From NCBI GenBank assembly GCA_020635715.1, contig JACJZG010000014.1, forward strand, positions 1-64,000: a DNA stretch of 64,000 bases, read 5' to 3'. This stretch comes from Flavobacteriales bacterium (GTDB lineage: Bacteria; Bacteroidota; Bacteroidia; Flavobacteriales_F; PHOS-HE28). The stretch's first letter is position 1, and the number at the start of each line of letters is the position of its first letter. Of this stretch, positions 52,738 through 61,478 are shown piece after piece. The notes below the pieces were generated by a model. That model was given only the letters and a program-made list of their open reading frames with translations, made no database searches and was not told where the DNA came from. The position numbers were made by a program, and so were the translations under genes.

Positions 52738-53499
52738 ATGCGGTACAACGCTTCTCCTTTCGCAGGACTGCCCGTAGTGGTGAAGAACCTGCTGATCATC
52801 AACGTCATCGTCTTCCTGCTGAAGCTCACGGGCCTCGGGAACTTCGGTGGCACGGACATGGATACCTTGTTCGGTCTGCACTTCTTCGCATCACCCTTGT
52901 TCAAGCCCTGGCAACTGGTCACGCACATGTTCATGCATGGCGGATTCGCTCATCTGGCGCTGAACATGCTCGGGCTCTTCATGCTCGCCCCGCCACTGGA
53001 ATACAAGTGGGGATCACAACGTTTCCTCACCTTCTACCTGATCACAGGGATCGGTGCCGCGCTCTTCTACTCCGGTGTCCATGCGATCGAATACAACCAA
53101 CTCATCCAGAACATCTCCGCCGATCAGCTGGCGCTCGTGAAACAGAACGGAGCGGACCTTTGGGCCCAGCGACAGAACTATTTGGACCCGACGCTCGGTC
53201 GGATCAATGAGATCCTGAACATCCCGATGGTCGGTGCGAGCGGCGCGATCTATGGTGTGTTGCTGGCCTTCGGCATGACCTTCCCGAACGTGGAGCTGAT
53301 CATGTTCCCGCTGCCCATCCCCATCAAGGCCAAGTACTTCGTGCTGATCCTCGGCGGCCTCTCCCTGTTCAACAGCCTTGACACCAACCCGGGAGACAAC
53401 GTTGCACACCTGGCACACCTCGGCGGCATGGTGGTGGGTTTCATCCTGATCAGGCTATGGCGGGACCGCGGCGACAACGGTTTCGGTTGGGGTCGATGA
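52738..53499 (+). CDS. Rhomboid intramembrane serine protease
   Basis: 253 residues, about six TM segments. Catalytic Ser in GASGAIYGVLLAFG and His in HLAHLGGMVVGF are the rhomboid dyad. A conserved HLALNMLGLF and HMFMHGGF region is visible. Cuts single-pass membrane proteins. It is followed by a second rhomboid. Confidence 0.93.
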   Translation: MRYNASPFAGLPVVVKNLLIINVIVFLLKLTGLGNFGGTDMDTLFGLHFFASPLFKPWQLVTHMFMHGGFAHLALNMLGLFMLAPPLEYKWGSQRFLTFYLITGIGAALFYSGVHAIEYNQLIQNISADQLALVKQNGADLWAQRQNYLDPTLGRINEILNIPMVGASGAIYGVLLAFGMTFPNVELIMFPLPIPIKAKYFVLILGGLSLFNSLDTNPGDNVAHLAHLGGMVVGFILIRLWRDRGDNGFGWGR

Positions 53500-53596
53500 C
53501 CGATCACATGAACGGTTCCCGTGTTGAGGGATCCAGTGCGAACTTTGCACATGACGAACGCGGCCGAACACTGGCCGTGGTGACGCTGGAGCGCAG

Positions 53597-54511
53597 ATGA
53601 GATTACAGGACGACCTACGGACCCAGTGGCGGAGCGGTGGCATGCTGATCCGCCTCATCCTCATCAACGTGGGTGTGTTCCTGGCATTGGTGCTGGCCCA
53701 ATTGCTCTTCATGGCCGTTGCTGGTGACCGGAACGGTGCATCGCTCATGCGCGAGCATTACCTGATGCAATGGCTGCGTTCCACCTCGGACCTGCAGGCG
53801 CTCCTCATCCGGCCATGGACGGTCGTCACGTACATGTTCGTGCATGCGGAGATCGGCCACATCTTCTGGAACATGATCCTGCTCTGGTTCGGCGGCCGGC
53901 TCTTCCAGGACCTGTTGGGCGACAAGCGGCTGCTGGGTAACTACCTGCTCGGCGGCCTGAGCGGCTACCTCCTCTTCGCCCTCTCGATGAACCTCCTGCC
54001 GGGCCAGCACGCGGGCCTGCATGCCGGCATCCAGGGGGCCTCGGCGGCGGTGCTCAGCGTGTTCGTCGGCATCGCGGCCTACCGTCCGGACATGCTGGTG
54101 AACCTCATCCTCATCGGACCGGTCAAGCTGATGTACGTGGCCGCGGTCTTCGTCCTGCTGGACTTCATCGGCATGGGTTCCGGCGATGGGGTCGCGCACG
54201 AGGCCCACATCGGCGGTGCGTTGTACGGCTTCCTGGCCGCCCAGCAGTTGAAACGCGGGAAGGACTGGTCGCTCGGCTTCGTGGAGTTCCTGGAGCGCTG
54301 GTGGCCCTTCGGCAAGCGTCGCGGCCCGAAACTGAGGGTGGAGAAGGCCTTCACGCGCAGTGCGCGACGCAGTGATGAAGCCTACAACGCGAACAAGCGC
54401 GACAAGCAGGCGCGTGTTGACACCATCCTGGACAAGATCTCGCGCAGCGGCTATGACAGTCTGAGCAAGGAGGAGAAGGACTTCCTCTTCAAGGCGAGCG
54501 ACGGGAAGTAG
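53597..54511 (+). CDS. Rhomboid-like intramembrane protein
   Basis: 304 residues. TM segments in the N-terminal 220; Ser in GIQGASAAVLSVFVG and His in HEAHIGGALYGFLA match the dyad (GASA in place of GASG). A hydrophilic C-terminal tail (KLRVEKAFTRSARRSDEAYNANKRDKQARVDTILDKISRSGYDSLSKEEKDF) forms a soluble extension typical of Bacteroidota rhomboids. It lies 97 bases after the first rhomboid. Confidence 0.9.
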   Translation: MRLQDDLRTQWRSGGMLIRLILINVGVFLALVLAQLLFMAVAGDRNGASLMREHYLMQWLRSTSDLQALLIRPWTVVTYMFVHAEIGHIFWNMILLWFGGRLFQDLLGDKRLLGNYLLGGLSGYLLFALSMNLLPGQHAGLHAGIQGASAAVLSVFVGIAAYRPDMLVNLILIGPVKLMYVAAVFVLLDFIGMGSGDGVAHEAHIGGALYGFLAAQQLKRGKDWSLGFVEFLERWWPFGKRRGPKLRVEKAFTRSARRSDEAYNANKRDKQARVDTILDKISRSGYDSLSKEEKDFLFKASDGK

Positions 54512-54539
54512 GATCCTTGGAACGGTCGATCGAGCAGCG

Positions 54540-55715
54540 ATGAACAGGCCACGGGACAAGCGAACGGATACGGACGCGATGCCTGAGCGCACGCGCCAGC
54601 GACCTTCGCGCTGGCTGGCGCCGATGTGGTGGCTGAACATCGGTGCGGCACTGGCCCTGGCAACGACCTACCTGGCCCCGCATGTGAGCCCGGTGCATTC
54701 GTGGGTCCCTGCCCTGCTGGCCATGACCTACCCGTATCAACTGGTGCTGCACCTCGGATTCCTCGCGTGGTGGTTCCTCGTGCGGCGCAAGCGGATGTTG
54801 CTCTCCGGGGTCGTGCTGCTGGCGGGCATCGCGCATATCGGCGACCATGTGCAGGTCTTCGGTCGCAGCCGCCCATCGACCGATGTGGCGGGTGATGGCG
54901 TGAAGGTGATGTCCTATAACGTGCGGCTCTTCGACCTCTACGCCTGGAGCAAGAACAAGGAGACGCGCGATGCCATCTTCGACGTGCTTCACCGCGAGGA
55001 TCCCGACATCCTGTGCCTGCAGGAGTACTTCTACAGCTCCGACCAACGCTTCTTCCGTACGAAGCAGAGCCTGCTTTCGGAGTTCCGCTTCGTGGCCGGA
55101 CATGAACGTTTCACGAACAAGGCCAAGTACGACCAGCACTTCGGCATCGCCACCTTCACTTCGAAGCCGATCGTGGCCAAGGGGCATGTGGAATTCCCGG
55201 AGAACCCGGAGAACGTCTGCATCTGGACCGACATCGCCCTGGAGCACGACACCATCCGGGTCTACAACGCCCACCTGGCCAGCTACCACTTCGGCGACGC
55301 GGACTACAAGTTCATCAAGGCATTGGACACCGACACGCATACCGACAGCATCAAACAGGGAAGCGGCCGGATCCTGAAGCTGTTGCGGCGGGGCTTCCGC
55401 CTGCGGGCCGAGGATGTGCGCCTGATCGTGGACCACATGCGTTCAAGTCCGCACCCGGTGTTGTATTGCGGCGATATGAACGATGTGCCGATGAGCTACG
55501 GATATGCCCGGCTGCGCGAGCTGCTGGATGACGCCTTCGTGGAGAGCGGCCGTGGCACCGGCGGCACCTACATCGGCGACCTGCCCAGCTTGCGGATCGA
55601 CCACATCCTCTTCGGGGAAGGTCTCGAGGCCTGGGACTTCAACACGCTGGGCGACGAGCTGAGCGATCATCGCGCCATCACCACGTACATCGGTCTGGTC
55701 GCCGACGGCGGGTAG
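54540..55715 (+). CDS. Endonuclease/exonuclease/phosphatase family membrane protein
   Basis: 391 residues. N-terminal TM segments (WWLNIGAALALATTYLA, LVLHLGFLAWWFLV, VVLLAGIAHIG) precede an EEP catalytic domain: VMSYNVRLFDLY, DILCLQEY, YNAHLASYHF, GDMNDVP, DHILF, SDHRAI. It follows the second rhomboid by 28 bases and may be co-transcribed. Substrate unknown. Confidence 0.9.
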   Translation: MNRPRDKRTDTDAMPERTRQRPSRWLAPMWWLNIGAALALATTYLAPHVSPVHSWVPALLAMTYPYQLVLHLGFLAWWFLVRRKRMLLSGVVLLAGIAHIGDHVQVFGRSRPSTDVAGDGVKVMSYNVRLFDLYAWSKNKETRDAIFDVLHREDPDILCLQEYFYSSDQRFFRTKQSLLSEFRFVAGHERFTNKAKYDQHFGIATFTSKPIVAKGHVEFPENPENVCIWTDIALEHDTIRVYNAHLASYHFGDADYKFIKALDTDTHTDSIKQGSGRILKLLRRGFRLRAEDVRLIVDHMRSSPHPVLYCGDMNDVPMSYGYARLRELLDDAFVESGRGTGGTYIGDLPSLRIDHILFGEGLEAWDFNTLGDELSDHRAITTYIGLVADGG

Positions 55716-55736
55716 GTCGCAAGGGCGGCGGTCGTC

Positions 55737-56636
55737 TCAGCGCTCCTCCGCCGGGTCCGTCACACCGTTCCATCGGCTCACGACCGGCTCAACAGTGTAT
55801 CCTGCGGTCCGCAGACCAGCGATCAGTCCATCCGTGCGAGGTAGGTGCGCGGCACCGATCAGGAAGAAGACCGGTTCGCCCTCGCGGATCAGGCTGTCCA
55901 TGCGGTGCACCATGCGCGTATTGCGCTCGGTCAACAGGGAGTGCTCCAATTCATCGGGCATGCCTTCCGTGCGCTCGGTGATGGCCATCAACGCCTCGAG
56001 GTCCTGATCCGCATAAGCATCGAGCATGGCGTCCAGGTCACCGGCATAACCATCATGCTCTACGTGGTCCAGCAGCATCTTCGCCTGCACCGGGATGGGA
56101 ATGGCATCCACCGCGGCCATCTGTTCCTTCACCGTTTCGATCCCCAGCACCCGCTGTCCATTCGCCTTGGCCCGGTATTGGAGGTGTTCATCCAGCACCT
56201 GCGGTCGATCCCCGGCCATGAGGTTCTCGGTGAGCAGGGCCACCACGAAGAAGGGCTTCATGGACATGGCCATCGGCGCCATGAAGCCCATGTTCTCCTG
56301 GATCGCGGCATCGATCCGCTTCCATTCCTTCGGGCGATAGAGGTCTTCGAGCTTCTTTCCATCCTCCAACCGCATGGTGGTGAGCAGGGCCATGCCCAGT
56401 TCCATGCCTGCGGTGGAAAGGTCGAGCTCACCTGCCACGACGGCACTGCGGTCCAAGGCAGGAAGCACCGAATCCCCGAACTGGAAGGCCCGGTCATCCT
56501 TGCTATGCACGGTGCCGTAGAGGTAGCTGGCACGATCGATACTGGGAGAAGTGATCCGCCAGAGCAGAGACTTCCCGGAACCCTGCCCATGTGCCGAAAG
56601 GGAGGCCAGGGCGATCGAAACCAGCAGGTGACGCAT
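55737..56636 (-). CDS. TraB/GumN family protein
   Basis: 299 residues with signal peptide (MRHLLVSIALASLSAHGQ). LLWRITSPSIDRASYLYGTVHSKD and FFLIGAAHLPRTDGLIAGLRTAGYTVEPV are the TraB/GumN conserved pieces, with the metal-like GTxH motif (GTVHS). Proposed to be an EreA-like metalloprotease. It is convergent with the EEP gene. Confidence 0.9.
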   Translation of the reverse strand: MRHLLVSIALASLSAHGQGSGKSLLWRITSPSIDRASYLYGTVHSKDDRAFQFGDSVLPALDRSAVVAGELDLSTAGMELGMALLTTMRLEDGKKLEDLYRPKEWKRIDAAIQENMGFMAPMAMSMKPFFVVALLTENLMAGDRPQVLDEHLQYRAKANGQRVLGIETVKEQMAAVDAIPIPVQAKMLLDHVEHDGYAGDLDAMLDAYADQDLEALMAITERTEGMPDELEHSLLTERNTRMVHRMDSLIREGEPVFFLIGAAHLPRTDGLIAGLRTAGYTVEPVVSRWNGVTDPAEER

Positions 56637-56662
56637 GGCGCCGAATGTAGGCAGCGTGGGGC

Positions 56663-56770
56663 CTAGCGGGTCAGGTGGGCCAGTGCGAAGGAGGCCACGG
56701 CAAGCACGGCGAACAACACCATGCTTACACGGATCAAACTGGAGCGGTCTTCAGAGCGGCTGCGTTCCAT
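56663..56770 (-). CDS. Possible 35-residue single-TM protein
   Basis: MERSRSEDRSSLIRVSMVLF then a hydrophobic tail AVLAVASFALAHLTR, from ATG 56770 to TAG 56663. A charged N-terminus and one TM helix. It lies in the gap between the TraB-like gene and mtaB. No family known; a small-protein annotation is tentative. Confidence 0.35.
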   Translation of the reverse strand: MERSRSEDRSSLIRVSMVLFAVLAVASFALAHLTR

Positions 56771-56911
56771 GGTCGTTCCTGGTCGGACAAGTGTATGACG
56801 TTCGAACGGAAAGGGGTTGCTTTCCGGCTGCGCGGAACACGACGAACACCCCGATCAGCCCGACCGCCGGCGCGTGCCCTCCGCCGAGCGCGCCACCTCT
56901 GGACCGTTCGG

Positions 56912-56919
56912 TACCTTTG
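56912..56919 (+). promoter_or_regulatory. -7 promoter box of mtaB (TACCTTTG)
   Basis: Exact TAnnTTTG match, 8 bases before the mtaB ATG at 56928. Confidence 0.6.
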
Positions 56920-56927
56920 CCGCCCCG

Positions 56928-58295
56928 ATGAGCGCCCCCCGCACCGTTGCCTTCCACACCCTGGGCTGCAAGCTCAACTTCAGCGAGACCAGCACCCTGG
57001 CGCGTTCGCTGGAAGAGGCCGGCTATGCGAAGGTGCGGCAGGAGGAACGGCCTGATGTGTTCGTATTGAACACCTGCAGCGTGACGGAGAACGCGGACAA
57101 GGAATGCCGGCGGCATGTGCGTCGCTTCCTGTCCATCAACCCCGATGCCTTCATCGCGGTGGTGGGGTGCTACGCCCAGTTGAAGCCGGAGGAGATCGCA
57201 AGCATACCCGGCGTATCCCTCGTCCTCGGAGCGAATGAGAAGTTCGACCTGGCCGCGCATGTGGACCGGAAGCTGGCCTTGGCCGAGACCGGTCACCACG
57301 CGCCGATAGGCGAAGCGGTCACCTCCCCCATCAAGGACCTCAAGCACTTCGTCCCGGCGTACAACGCCAACGATCGCACGCGCACCTTCCTGAAGGTGCA
57401 GGACGGCTGCGACTACTTCTGTTCCTTCTGCACCATCCCCCTGGCACGCGGTCGCAGCCGGAGCGCGACCATCGCCGGAACGCTCGTTCACGTGGAAGCC
57501 TTCGCGGCACGTGGCGTGAAGGAGATCGTGCTCACCGGGGTGAACACCGGCGATTTCGGACGTGGGCACGACGAGACCTTCCTGCAGCTGATCGAAGCAC
57601 TGGACCAGGTGGCGGGCATCGAACGGTTCCGGATCAGCAGCATCGAACCGAACCTCTGCCATGATGGTGTGATCGACTTCGTGGCCCGTAGCCAGCGCTT
57701 CGCACCGCACTTCCACATACCCCTCCAGAGCGGCAGTGATGCGATCCTGGAACGCATGCGTCGTCGCTACGATACCGCGCTCTACGCGGACCGCGTCCTT
57801 CGCATCAAGGAACGCATGCCGCACGCCTGCATCGGTGTGGATGTCATCACCGGAACGCCGGGAGAGACGGAGGAGGAATTCCTGCGCACACACGAGTTCC
57901 TGCGCACCATCCCTGTGGACTACCTGCATGTGTTCACCTACAGCGAACGCGCCAACACGACGGCCGTGCGCATGGATGATGGTGTGCCCATGGAGATGCG
58001 CCGTGAACGCACGAAGCAATTGCGTATCCTCAGTAACAAGCTCCAACGGGCCTTCTATCAGCAACACCTCGGCACCTCACGCCATGTGTTGTTCGAGGCG
58101 GAGGAGTGCGAAGGGTGCATGCTCGGCTTCACCGACAACTACCTCCGCGTGACACTGCCGTACGATCCAGCCTACGTGAACCGCATCGTTCCGGTGCAGC
58201 TGACGCGCATTGATGGCGATGGTCACATGCTCGGCGAACACCCGAACTCGCCCAACGTGACAACGACCGACCGTCATCTGGCCATAGCCAACTGA
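56928..58295 (+). CDS. mtaB: tRNA t6A37 methylthiotransferase MtaB
   Basis: 455 residues from ATG 56928. MtaB adds a methylthio group to t6A at position 37 of tRNA. N-terminal UPF0004 domain begins TVAFHTLGCKLNFSETSTLAR, followed by the radical SAM CxxxCxxC in VQDGCDYFCSFCTIPLARGRSRS, and a TRAM region. Its stop overlaps the start of lgt by one base (TGATG), so they are cotranscribed. Confidence 0.93.
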   Translation: MSAPRTVAFHTLGCKLNFSETSTLARSLEEAGYAKVRQEERPDVFVLNTCSVTENADKECRRHVRRFLSINPDAFIAVVGCYAQLKPEEIASIPGVSLVLGANEKFDLAAHVDRKLALAETGHHAPIGEAVTSPIKDLKHFVPAYNANDRTRTFLKVQDGCDYFCSFCTIPLARGRSRSATIAGTLVHVEAFAARGVKEIVLTGVNTGDFGRGHDETFLQLIEALDQVAGIERFRISSIEPNLCHDGVIDFVARSQRFAPHFHIPLQSGSDAILERMRRRYDTALYADRVLRIKERMPHACIGVDVITGTPGETEEEFLRTHEFLRTIPVDYLHVFTYSERANTTAVRMDDGVPMEMRRERTKQLRILSNKLQRAFYQQHLGTSRHVLFEAEECEGCMLGFTDNYLRVTLPYDPAYVNRIVPVQLTRIDGDGHMLGEHPNSPNVTTTDRHLAIAN

Positions 58296-59470
58296 TGTAT
58301 CCAACGATCTACCACGCGCTCCTGGACCTCACCGGCCTGGACCTGCCATTCCTCCGATTCCTCAACAGCTTCGGCTTCTTCGTGGCGCTGGCCTTCGTCT
58401 TCGCGAGCTGGACGCTGGGCCTGGAGCTTCGGCGGAAGGAAGGCCTCGGCCTCTTGCAGCCGGTCACACGCAAGGTCACCGTCGGGCTGCAGGCGACCCC
58501 TGGCGAACTGATCTGGAGCGGCCTGCTCGGCTTCCTGCTCGGCTGGAAAGGGCTCCACCTCGTCCTCCACTTCGCCGAGTCCACTGCGGATCCCCAGGGC
58601 TTCCTGTTGAGCAGCAAAGGCAACTTCATCGGTGGCGTGTTGGTGGGTTGTTTCCTAGCCTGGCGCACCTGGCGAGAGAAGCAGAAGACCCGGCTCGCCG
58701 AACCGAGGACGGAGGAACTGCGCATGCTGCCGCACGACCACGCCGGCAACATCACCATGGTGGCCGCGCTCTGGGGGCTCATTGGCGCAAAGGCCTTCCA
58801 CTGGCTGGAGAACCCCGACGAATTCCTCTCCTTCATCAAGGACCCGGGTGGTGACGGGGTGTTCAGTGGCCTCACGATGTACGGCGGCCTCATCGTCGCC
58901 GGCTTCATGGTGATCCGCTACTTCCGGAACAACGGCATCCCGGTCTGGGAAGGGGCGGACAGCGCTGCTCCCGGTGTGATGCTCGCCTACGGTGTGGGCC
59001 GCATCGGATGCCAGGTGAGCGGCGATGGCGATTGGGGCATCGTGAACAATGCGCCAGCACCGGGCTGGATCCCGGACTGGCTCTGGAGCTACACCTACCC
59101 CAACAACGTGAACGGCGTGGGCATCCCCTACACCGGCACGCCCTGCTTCGAAGGCTATTGCACCGTGCTTCCCGAGCCGGTATTCCCCACACCGATCTAC
59201 GAATCCATCGTGTGCATCGGGTTCTTCTTCCTGCTGTGGGCCTTGCGGAAGCGGATCACGACGCCGGGCATCATCTTCTTCACCTTCCTCCTGCTCAACG
59301 GGATCGAGCGCTTCTTCATCGAGAAGATCCGCGTGAACGTGGCCTTCGCCGGAAGCTGGACCCAGGCGGAGGTGATCTCGCTCGGCCTTGTGATCGTGGG
59401 TATCGCGGGCATCATCTGGCTGCGGCGGAAGGACCATTCACCAGCGATCGACGCCACGCCGGACAACTGA
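58295..59470 (+). CDS. lgt: Prolipoprotein diacylglyceryl transferase
   Basis: 391 residues with several TM segments. It transfers diacylglycerol to the lipobox cysteine of prolipoproteins at the cell membrane, which serves the many lipoproteins encoded here. The motif YGVGRIGCQVSGDGDWG corresponds to the Lgt signature with an expanded Bacteroidota insert (PAPGWIPDWLWSYTYPNNVNGVG). Overlaps mtaB by 1 base. Confidence 0.92.
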   Translation: MYPTIYHALLDLTGLDLPFLRFLNSFGFFVALAFVFASWTLGLELRRKEGLGLLQPVTRKVTVGLQATPGELIWSGLLGFLLGWKGLHLVLHFAESTADPQGFLLSSKGNFIGGVLVGCFLAWRTWREKQKTRLAEPRTEELRMLPHDHAGNITMVAALWGLIGAKAFHWLENPDEFLSFIKDPGGDGVFSGLTMYGGLIVAGFMVIRYFRNNGIPVWEGADSAAPGVMLAYGVGRIGCQVSGDGDWGIVNNAPAPGWIPDWLWSYTYPNNVNGVGIPYTGTPCFEGYCTVLPEPVFPTPIYESIVCIGFFFLLWALRKRITTPGIIFFTFLLLNGIERFFIEKIRVNVAFAGSWTQAEVISLGLVIVGIAGIIWLRRKDHSPAIDATPDN

Positions 59471-59480
59471 CAACTGCTCC

Positions 59481-60278
59481 ATGGAACTCAAGAAACTCAC
59501 CGAACAGGTCGAAGCCATCTGCGTGGAGGTCGCCGGCTTCATCCGCAGCGAAGCGGGCAAGCTCACCGCCGCCGGCATCACCGAGAAGAGCGCCAACAAC
59601 CTCGTGACCCACGTGGACCATACCGCAGAGGATCGCTTGGTGGAAGCCTTGGAGAAGATCCTGCCCCAGGCCGGTTTCATCGCCGAGGAAGGAAGCGGCG
59701 AGCGCGGTGAGGGCCTCAACTGGATCATCGACCCGCTGGACGGCACCACCAACTTCGTGCACGGCATCCCCTGCTATTGCATCAGCATCGCCCTGGTGGA
59801 CGGCACCGAACCCGTGCTGGGTGTGGTGCATGAGGTGACGCGGGATGAGCGCTTCACCGCCTGGAAAGGAGGCGGCGCCTACCTCAACGGCAAGCGCATC
59901 CAGGTATCGCCGCGCAAGGAATTGGTGGAGAGCCTGCTGGCCACGGGATTCCCCTACGACGACTTCGGCTACGAGACCGAGTACATGGACCTGCTCCGCG
60001 AGCTGATGCACCGCACCCGCGGGATCCGCCGCTTGGGCAGCGCCGCCGCCGACCTGGCCTATGTGGCCTGTGGACGCTTCGAGGCCTTCTACGAGTACGG
60101 ATTGAACAGCTGGGACGTGGCGGCCGGCGTGCTCTTGGTGCGCGAGGCGGGTGGACGGGTCAGTGGTTTCGCACCCAGCAAGGACCCGCTCTTCGACGAG
60201 GAGATCGTGGCCAGCAACCGGGCGGTGCACGACGAGCTGTTGGAGGTGATCGAGCGCAACTGGCAGCGGCAGGATTGA
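59481..60278 (+). CDS. Inositol monophosphatase family protein
   Basis: 265 residues. Metal-binding motif WIIDPLDGTTNFVHG and second motif NSWDVAAGVLLVREAGG are the signature of inositol/fructose phosphatases (SuhB-like), with IAEEGSGE as the metal Glu. Dephosphorylates inositol-1-phosphate or related substrates. It follows lgt by 10 bases, likely same operon. Confidence 0.92.
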   Translation: MELKKLTEQVEAICVEVAGFIRSEAGKLTAAGITEKSANNLVTHVDHTAEDRLVEALEKILPQAGFIAEEGSGERGEGLNWIIDPLDGTTNFVHGIPCYCISIALVDGTEPVLGVVHEVTRDERFTAWKGGGAYLNGKRIQVSPRKELVESLLATGFPYDDFGYETEYMDLLRELMHRTRGIRRLGSAAADLAYVACGRFEAFYEYGLNSWDVAAGVLLVREAGGRVSGFAPSKDPLFDEEIVASNRAVHDELLEVIERNWQRQD

Positions 60279-60362
60279 GCGATCTCCCCAGCGCCTTGTG
60301 AAAGGAACCATGAACGGCTCCAGAACGTACAACGCGCTTCACCGGACCTTTGTCCGGGCCCG

Positions 60363-61478
60363 ATGACCAAGGAACTGATCCGTCCGCTCACCGCCCTGCG
60401 GTTCTATGCGGCCTTCGTGGTGTTCTCGTTGCACGCCAGCATGCTGCCCGGCCTGGAATGGCTGGGACATCCGCATGCCGAGCTGCAGGGGCGCGTCGGT
60501 GTATCGGTCTTCTTCGTGCTCAGCGGGTTCATCATGACCTACGTGTACTATGGCGAGGACACGTGGAAGCCCACACACGCCAACGCCGGACGCTTCCTCA
60601 TCGCCCGGGTGACGCGCATCTTCCCGCTGCACTTGCTCACCCTGGTGATCTGCCTGCCGCTCGGCCTGAACAGCACCACGGCACCGGTGGATCCGGCGAA
60701 CCTGCCCTACCACCTCATCCTCGTGCAGGAATGGAGCCCGTTCGGCTTCTTTGGCCAGGGTCCGAACAAGGTATCCTGGACCTTGAGCGTGGAGATGTTC
60801 TTCTACGTGATCACGCCGCTGCTCTTCGCCGGCATGTTGAAGGCGGGCCGGCGCAAGGCGCTCTTCCTCGCGATCCTCTTCCTGGTGCTCGCCGGACTCA
60901 CGATCGGCTTCTTCACCACGCACAATGATCCCGACGCCATCCTGAAGGTGGAGCGCGCACCCTTCCGCGTGACGGACTACGTGCTCGGCATCCTGGCCTT
61001 CCTCCTCTTTCAACGTGCGAAGACCTACGATGACTGGTGGAAACGCGCGATGCTGCCCATGGGCATCCTCTGGTTCTGCGGCATGATGGCCTGGCAATAC
61101 CACTACGACGAGCAGGGCGGCAACAACCTGTGGATGCTGCCCGGCAGCGTGATGGTGGTGCTGGGCACCGCCTACCGCCGCGACTCGAAGAGCTGGTTCC
61201 TGGCCAGCGATCGCATGGTCTTCCTCGGCGAGGCGAGCTTCACCTTCTACATGGTGCACGAGCTCATCCTGCGCTACAGCCGCCAGATCTTGTTGAAGCT
61301 CGACTTCGCCCTGCCGGTCTGGCTCTACATCCCCTGGTTCGTCGCGGTCTTCGTGGCCATCCAGTTCGTGGCCAACCAGGTGCACCTGCGTTTCGAGGCA
61401 CCGGCGAACACCAAGGGCCGCAAGTGGCTCACGAAGGTGTTCGGGTTGGAGAAGAAGAAGGAGACCGTGGCGGCTTAG
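60363..61478 (+). CDS. Acyltransferase 3 family membrane protein
   Basis: 371 residues, about ten TM segments: LTALRFYAAFVVFSLHASML ... VFFVLSGFIMTYVYYGE ... ARVTRIFPLHLLTL (family signature). Transfers acyl groups to extracytoplasmic polysaccharides or lipids. Substrate unknown. It converges with the symporter (overlap of 4 bases). Confidence 0.9.
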   Translation: MTKELIRPLTALRFYAAFVVFSLHASMLPGLEWLGHPHAELQGRVGVSVFFVLSGFIMTYVYYGEDTWKPTHANAGRFLIARVTRIFPLHLLTLVICLPLGLNSTTAPVDPANLPYHLILVQEWSPFGFFGQGPNKVSWTLSVEMFFYVITPLLFAGMLKAGRRKALFLAILFLVLAGLTIGFFTTHNDPDAILKVERAPFRVTDYVLGILAFLLFQRAKTYDDWWKRAMLPMGILWFCGMMAWQYHYDEQGGNNLWMLPGSVMVVLGTAYRRDSKSWFLASDRMVFLGEASFTFYMVHELILRYSRQILLKLDFALPVWLYIPWFVAVFVAIQFVANQVHLRFEAPANTKGRKWLTKVFGLEKKKETVAA

